DNA from: an uncultured Bacilli bacterium
GTDB lineage: Bacteria; Bacillota_I; Bacilli_A; ML615J-28; CAG-313
Length of the DNA stretch: 64,000 nt
NCBI GenBank assembly: GCA_944326155.1
Contig: CALVCV010000004.1
Span: forward strand, 1 to 64,000
Reading direction: 5' to 3'
The notes under the pieces were generated by a model, which was given only the letters and a program-made list of their open reading frames with translations, ran no database searches and was not told the origin of the DNA. Shown here piece by piece: positions 60,596 to 64,000 of the stretch. Every line of letters starts with the position of its first letter. Within the stretch, counting starts at the first letter, position 1. The position numbers were made by a program, and so were the translations under genes.

Positions 60596-62615
60596 ATGCT
60601 TCTAGGCTATAGATTTGACCTGCTTCAAAGTAACCAAGTATAACTGCCATACCGCTATAGTATAAGCATAAGTAATCGCCTTGATAAATAGTATGCATTG
60701 GATCAAGGATTTGTGTATTGGTAACATCAAATAAACCAGAACCATTTGTAAAGCCATAGCCACCTTTGCTTGATTGGAAAGCAGGAGCACCACTCGCAAG
60801 TGTTTGATCTAATAAGCCAGTAAGATAAGGATCATCAGCACCAAAATCAAATGCATCTAAATCATCAATTGTTAAGCTACCTTTAATTTTTTCAGTTGTA
60901 ATACCCTCGGCATTACCAGATTTATTTACACAAATTAAATTGATATAAGATAAACTCTTATCAGAACTCATTTTTAAAAATGATTTACCAAATGGTGTAA
61001 ATAAAGCATCTAAAGCTTTAATTCCTGGAATAATTGCACTAGCACCAACATTTACAAACCAGCCCTCAGTACCTACAACATAAGATTCAAGTTTAGAATT
61101 AATAATCTTAGTATGAGCAATTTTACCACCATCAGCATTTTGTGGTCTAACATGGTCTTGAATAATAACTGGTCCACCTGCACCAATCATTTCACAATCT
61201 TTGATTATAACTTTGTCAGAACCCCAATTATATATAAAACTATTGAATGAATCATATGCTTTGCATTTTTCCATTAAGAATTCTGTAAAAGTATAATTAG
61301 GAAAATATGCAATGAAAAAACATGCAGCAAGATTATTATACGCTTTAAATGCAGGTCCTTCAACTTTAATAAGAATTGTGCCACCAGCTTTAATGCTATT
61401 TTCAACTCTTGGTGCATTACCAATCATATTAATATTTTGTAATGAAGCATTTGCATTATCAGCTCCTTCAATTCTAAATAAACTAGCATGACTATTTGTT
61501 CCAGCCTCTCCAGAAAGTTTACCATCAAATCTTACTACTTCTCTTAATGTTTCAATTGATAATTTATAATAATTACCAAAAATATTGAATGTTTGATTTT
61601 CGGCAAGATTTCTTTGATAAATATTCTCATAGTCCTTCATTGAGCCAAGTGCTTTATCGTAATCAGAGTCACCACTATTTAGTTCAGCAGCACTATAGAA
61701 GAAATATCCTGGAAGATCATTTACCGTAATATCAATATTTTTATGAAAAATAAGATTAGTTGGGGCAAATGTAGCATCTAAACCATTTGCTTCTTTAAAG
61801 GCTTTCCAAGCATCAGCTTGAGCACCACTTGTTCTATTATCCATATATGCTAATTCTTTTGCATTATATACATTATAACCATCGACAACTTCAAATTCAA
61901 AAGAAACAGTATAATCTTCCACATTTTCTAATTGCTTATTCGTAAGTCCTGTTGGAACTACTTCAACCTTGAAAGCACTACCAATAGCGTTTGTTGAAAA
62001 ATCAATTGCACAAGTTACCTTATTAATTGCATCAATCATTTCTGAACCTTCAGGAAGCAATTCAAATTTATCACCATTTAAAAGATATACTTTAATATCA
62101 TATTCCCATTCATTTATGATTACTTCTTCTTGTGTACCAGCTTCAACATCAACTTTATAAAAAGTACATGCAGGTTTAAAAATCCAACCATTGTCATCAC
62201 CAACAACATAAGTTTGTGTTAAATCGAAGAATTCTGTTCGTTTATTTTCTTTTTCTTTCCGATTTTCATTGAATAAAACGATTTCTTCTGGTGTACTTAC
62301 CGCATATACAATAATTGTATCGGTAGCTTGTTTTTCACTAAATTTTGCAACTAATGTTAAATTAGATGTTACTTTAGTAGTTGTAAAATTAAATAAAGTA
62401 TCTCCTACAAACCAACCCATGAAATCATAGCCAACTTTTTCAGGGTTATTAGGTTTTGTAACAAGTGAATTTTCAATATATTCTATTTTTTGATATTCAC
62501 TGCCATCTACAATAAAAGTTACTGTATACTTTGCAGGGTCTTTTTCTACTACGCATGAAGCAAGTGAAAATACTAAAGCAAAGAATACGAAAAATAAAGT
62601 TAATTTTTTTGTCAT
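60594..62615 (-). CDS. InlB-repeat lipoprotein with probable beta-helix body
   Basis: A 673-residue lipoprotein (lipobox LASC, Cys near residue 21). An InlB/Listeria-Bacteroides beta-grasp repeat lies at about 30-93 (YTVTFIVDGSEYQKIEYIEN ... VGYDFMGWFVGDTLFNF). A beta-rich domain (about 95-255) follows, then a region with strand-turn patterns of a right-handed beta-helix (about 350-530: ASLQNINMIGNAPRVENSI; KVIIKDCEMIGAGGPVIIQD; HTKIINSKLESYVVG). No catalytic motif recognised. The same repeat is in the GH18 and FMN/LRR lipoproteins of this window. A surface binding or polysaccharide-related role is possible (inference). It ends a cluster with the Ig-like and membrane proteins upstream. Confidence 0.75.
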   Translation of the reverse strand: MTKKLTLFFVFFALVFSLASCVVEKDPAKYTVTFIVDGSEYQKIEYIENSLVTKPNNPEKVGYDFMGWFVGDTLFNFTTTKVTSNLTLVAKFSEKQATDTIIVYAVSTPEEIVLFNENRKEKENKRTEFFDLTQTYVVGDDNGWIFKPACTFYKVDVEAGTQEEVIINEWEYDIKVYLLNGDKFELLPEGSEMIDAINKVTCAIDFSTNAIGSAFKVEVVPTGLTNKQLENVEDYTVSFEFEVVDGYNVYNAKELAYMDNRTSGAQADAWKAFKEANGLDATFAPTNLIFHKNIDITVNDLPGYFFYSAAELNSGDSDYDKALGSMKDYENIYQRNLAENQTFNIFGNYYKLSIETLREVVRFDGKLSGEAGTNSHASLFRIEGADNANASLQNINMIGNAPRVENSIKAGGTILIKVEGPAFKAYNNLAACFFIAYFPNYTFTEFLMEKCKAYDSFNSFIYNWGSDKVIIKDCEMIGAGGPVIIQDHVRPQNADGGKIAHTKIINSKLESYVVGTEGWFVNVGASAIIPGIKALDALFTPFGKSFLKMSSDKSLSYINLICVNKSGNAEGITTEKIKGSLTIDDLDAFDFGADDPYLTGLLDQTLASGAPAFQSSKGGYGFTNGSGLFDVTNTQILDPMHTIYQGDYLCLYYSGMAVILGYFEAGQIYSLEA

Positions 62616-62636
62616 TTCTTTTTTTTCCTTTCTATA

Positions 62637-63095
62637 TTACTCTATAATACTCCAGTCAAAAGCACTAATTTCAATTTTAATTTGTGTTTGTTTGCTATCA
62701 GTTGCTCTAATAATGACTGTAGCTACACCACCTTTAAAGAACTCAATAGTTGCGGTGCCATCACTATTGGTGGTCAATTGATAAATCGATGGTTTATCAT
62801 CCACAATATATTCTAATTTTTTATTTGTCGCATTATCGGGTGTGATACGACATTTAATTTCAACTTTTAACCCCGTTTGATAGTCAGCACGAATATAGCC
62901 GACATATCCTGCTTCAATTTTAGAAGCACCTGTTGTGGTGGTTGAATCATAATTTTTATATCCATCTGATATACATTCAATTTTTTCAACATATTTTTGT
63001 TCGTTATATACCTTTAGTCTAATTCCTATAAAACCAACAACAACAATAGCCAATATATATATAACCATGATAGTAATAATGACTGATTTTTTCAT
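62637..63095 (-). CDS. Membrane-anchored Ig-like domain protein
   Basis: A 152-residue protein with an N-terminal membrane helix (about 5-26, IITIMVIYILAIVVVGFIGI) and an extracellular beta-sandwich of about 120 residues resembling bacterial Ig-like (BIG2-type) domains: ITPDNATNKKLEYIVDDKPS, then IEFFKGGVATVIIRATDSKQ. AGGGGTGA precedes the ATG and the gap to the upstream membrane-protein gene is 4 nt, so they are co-transcribed. Partner and role unknown. Confidence 0.7.
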   Translation of the reverse strand: MKKSVIITIMVIYILAIVVVGFIGIRLKVYNEQKYVEKIECISDGYKNYDSTTTTGASKIEAGYVGYIRADYQTGLKVEIKCRITPDNATNKKLEYIVDDKPSIYQLTTNSDGTATIEFFKGGVATVIIRATDSKQTQIKIEISAFDWSIIE

Positions 63096-63099
63096 TTAC

Positions 63100-64000
63100 T
63101 CACCCCTGAATATCATAATAATAAGCTTTAATATTTTTGACAAACAATAATAACATTGCGCCAAAAAATGCAATACTTATTATCATCAATTTGACTAATC
63201 CAAATATAATACTACCATCTGTACTACCAAGGCTTGCTTCTGATAACAACTTATATGAAATAAGAGCATAAACAGCAGAAAGGATAAAAGCTAAAACAGT
63301 CGATTTATTTTCATTTGGATTATCAATCATATCGCCGGTTGTTGCATATTGTTCATTTTGAGGATTCATAATATCTAAATTAGCACTATAAATCATATGA
63401 CCTAGATGTAAGAACAAAATGGCAAAGCCCAGTAACGTAATTTCACCGACGTTGAATGAAACAGATGAACCAAAAATCGCACAAGTGATAAAAATGGTTG
63501 GTATAGAAAAAATAAAATTGAACAATAATTTAATAATTAATGGGTAAAAAGCATAGATTGGTTTGGTTTTTTTCATATAACCAGTTCTACCCTCACGACT
63601 ATAATAAGTTGCCACCAAAGCATTTGATGCAAGCAGTGGTAAACAAATTAATAAAATATTAAAGGTATAGATTAAAAGATCCCCTAAGGTTCTCGTATCC
63701 ATTGCTTTATACATTGCATTTAAAAATAAAATCAAGATAGGGACAATGATATAAACCATTAAATAGTTAACTGAAATGTGGATTGTTCTTAAGTTAATTT
63801 TAAACTCTTTATTGATAAAAGTAAAGTATTTGTTATGTTTTTTATTCGGTTTATCATTTGTGATGCGTTTATTAATCTCGAAGTTTTTAGCCATCATACC
63901 AAAAAAAATTGGTCTTGAAATAAAATAAACAAGGATAAATAGTATACCACAAATAACAATTAAGACAAGTAATTTCACAAAAGTCATCCCATTTAAAACA
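63100..64000 (-). CDS. Polytopic membrane protein, possibly an ABC-type permease (5' end outside window)
   Basis: At least 295 residues with about six membrane segments and a soluble loop near 205-225 (NPQNEQYATTGDMIDNPNEN). An N-terminal segment SRPIFFGMMAKNFEINKRIT, then hydrophobic helices, recalls permeases that pair with extracytoplasmic proteins, but I cannot assign a family. An ATG lies at 63987 but has no spaced ribosome-binding site, and the frame stays open to the window edge, so the gene probably starts beyond 64000. It is 4 nt from the Ig-like protein gene and forms a surface cluster with it and the downstream lipoprotein. Confidence 0.6.
   Translation of the reverse strand, partial: VLNGMTFVKLLVLIVICGILFILVYFISRPIFFGMMAKNFEINKRITNDKPNKKHNKYFTFINKEFKINLRTIHISVNYLMVYIIVPILILFLNAMYKAMDTRTLGDLLIYTFNILLICLPLLASNALVATYYSREGRTGYMKKTKPIYAFYPLIIKLLFNFIFSIPTIFITCAIFGSSVSFNVGEITLLGFAILFLHLGHMIYSANLDIMNPQNEQYATTGDMIDNPNENKSTVLAFILSAVYALISYKLLSEASLGSTDGSIIFGLVKLMIISIAFFGAMLLLFVKNIKAYYYDIQG

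Noticed and set aside
1-64000. tRNA, rRNA, riboswitch, prophage or IS element
   Set aside because: No cloverleaf with conserved arms, rRNA stretch, recognisable riboswitch core, transposase or phage gene was seen on reading; a covariance-model search would be needed to exclude small RNAs.

Overview
The window reads as a chromosomal segment of a low-GC, spore-forming member of the Bacilli (Bacillota), probably an uncultured lineage near the Mollicutes/Erysipelotrichia branch. The evidence is: AT-rich DNA; Bacillus-type ribosome-binding sites and TTGACA/TATAAT promoters; the rpsL-rpsG-fusA-tuf order; dnaD-nth, YhaM, WalJ/YycJ, RlmH, RqcH and RecD2 homologues; and a class A penicillin-binding protein, so the cell has a wall. 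TGA is a stop (dnaD ends in TGA) and Trp is TGG, so the code is standard. I saw no rRNA, tRNA, CRISPR array, prophage or insertion sequence.

Layout. 1-4.5 kb: spore-coat genes (a SafA-like LysM protein and CotE), a small membrane protein and a large GH18 lipoprotein. 4.6-8.2 kb: two tandem CNNM/CBS ion-transport proteins and a divergent ZIP metal transporter. 8.4-16.1 kb: recD2, mnmA, uvrB, a membrane protein, rlmH and walJ. 16.1-22.1 kb: a 29-codon YjcZ-like sporulation gene with a sigma-K-type promoter, then two very large secreted PrsA/SurA-like paralogues. 22.2-26.8 kb: yhaM, a long CCA-transferase, ychF and a zinc-ribbon membrane protein. 26.9-30.8 kb: a small orphan gene and a class A PBP, convergent with htrA-like and tatD. 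31-33.2 kb: a marR-plsY-glycosyltransferase lipid operon with a perfect palindromic operator. 33.3-36 kb: a lipoprotein with two FMN-binding domains and BspA-type repeats, carrying a 359-bp identical duplication. 36.2-40.5 kb: the str operon. 40.8-43.8 kb: a uL15-like coiled-coil protein, an M32 carboxypeptidase, rpoZ and gmk. 43.9-51.6 kb: rqcH, a cse60-like gene, nth, dnaD, and hpt with purA and purB. 51.7-54.2 kb: an unusual GHKL ATPase and a histidine phosphatase. 54.3-59.6 kb: fhs, a beta-propeller protein, a two-gene CotF-like coat cassette, and htpG under a perfect CIRCE element. 59.6-64 kb: a DUF3737 beta-helix protein and a cluster of cell-surface and membrane proteins that runs off the right edge.

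How the genes work together. Most are housekeeping: translation, DNA repair, tRNA and rRNA modification, purine and one-carbon metabolism, and envelope synthesis. Overlaid on this are at least five separate sporulation loci (SafA-like, CotE, YjcZ-like, Cse60-like, CotF-like pair) and three lipoproteins that share an InlB-type beta-grasp repeat, which suggests an elaborate spore and cell-surface programme. The least explained items are the two PrsA-like giants, the doubly flavinylated LRR lipoprotein, the uL15-like coiled-coil protein, the GHKL ATPase, and the hairpin that would hide the cse60 ribosome-binding site.
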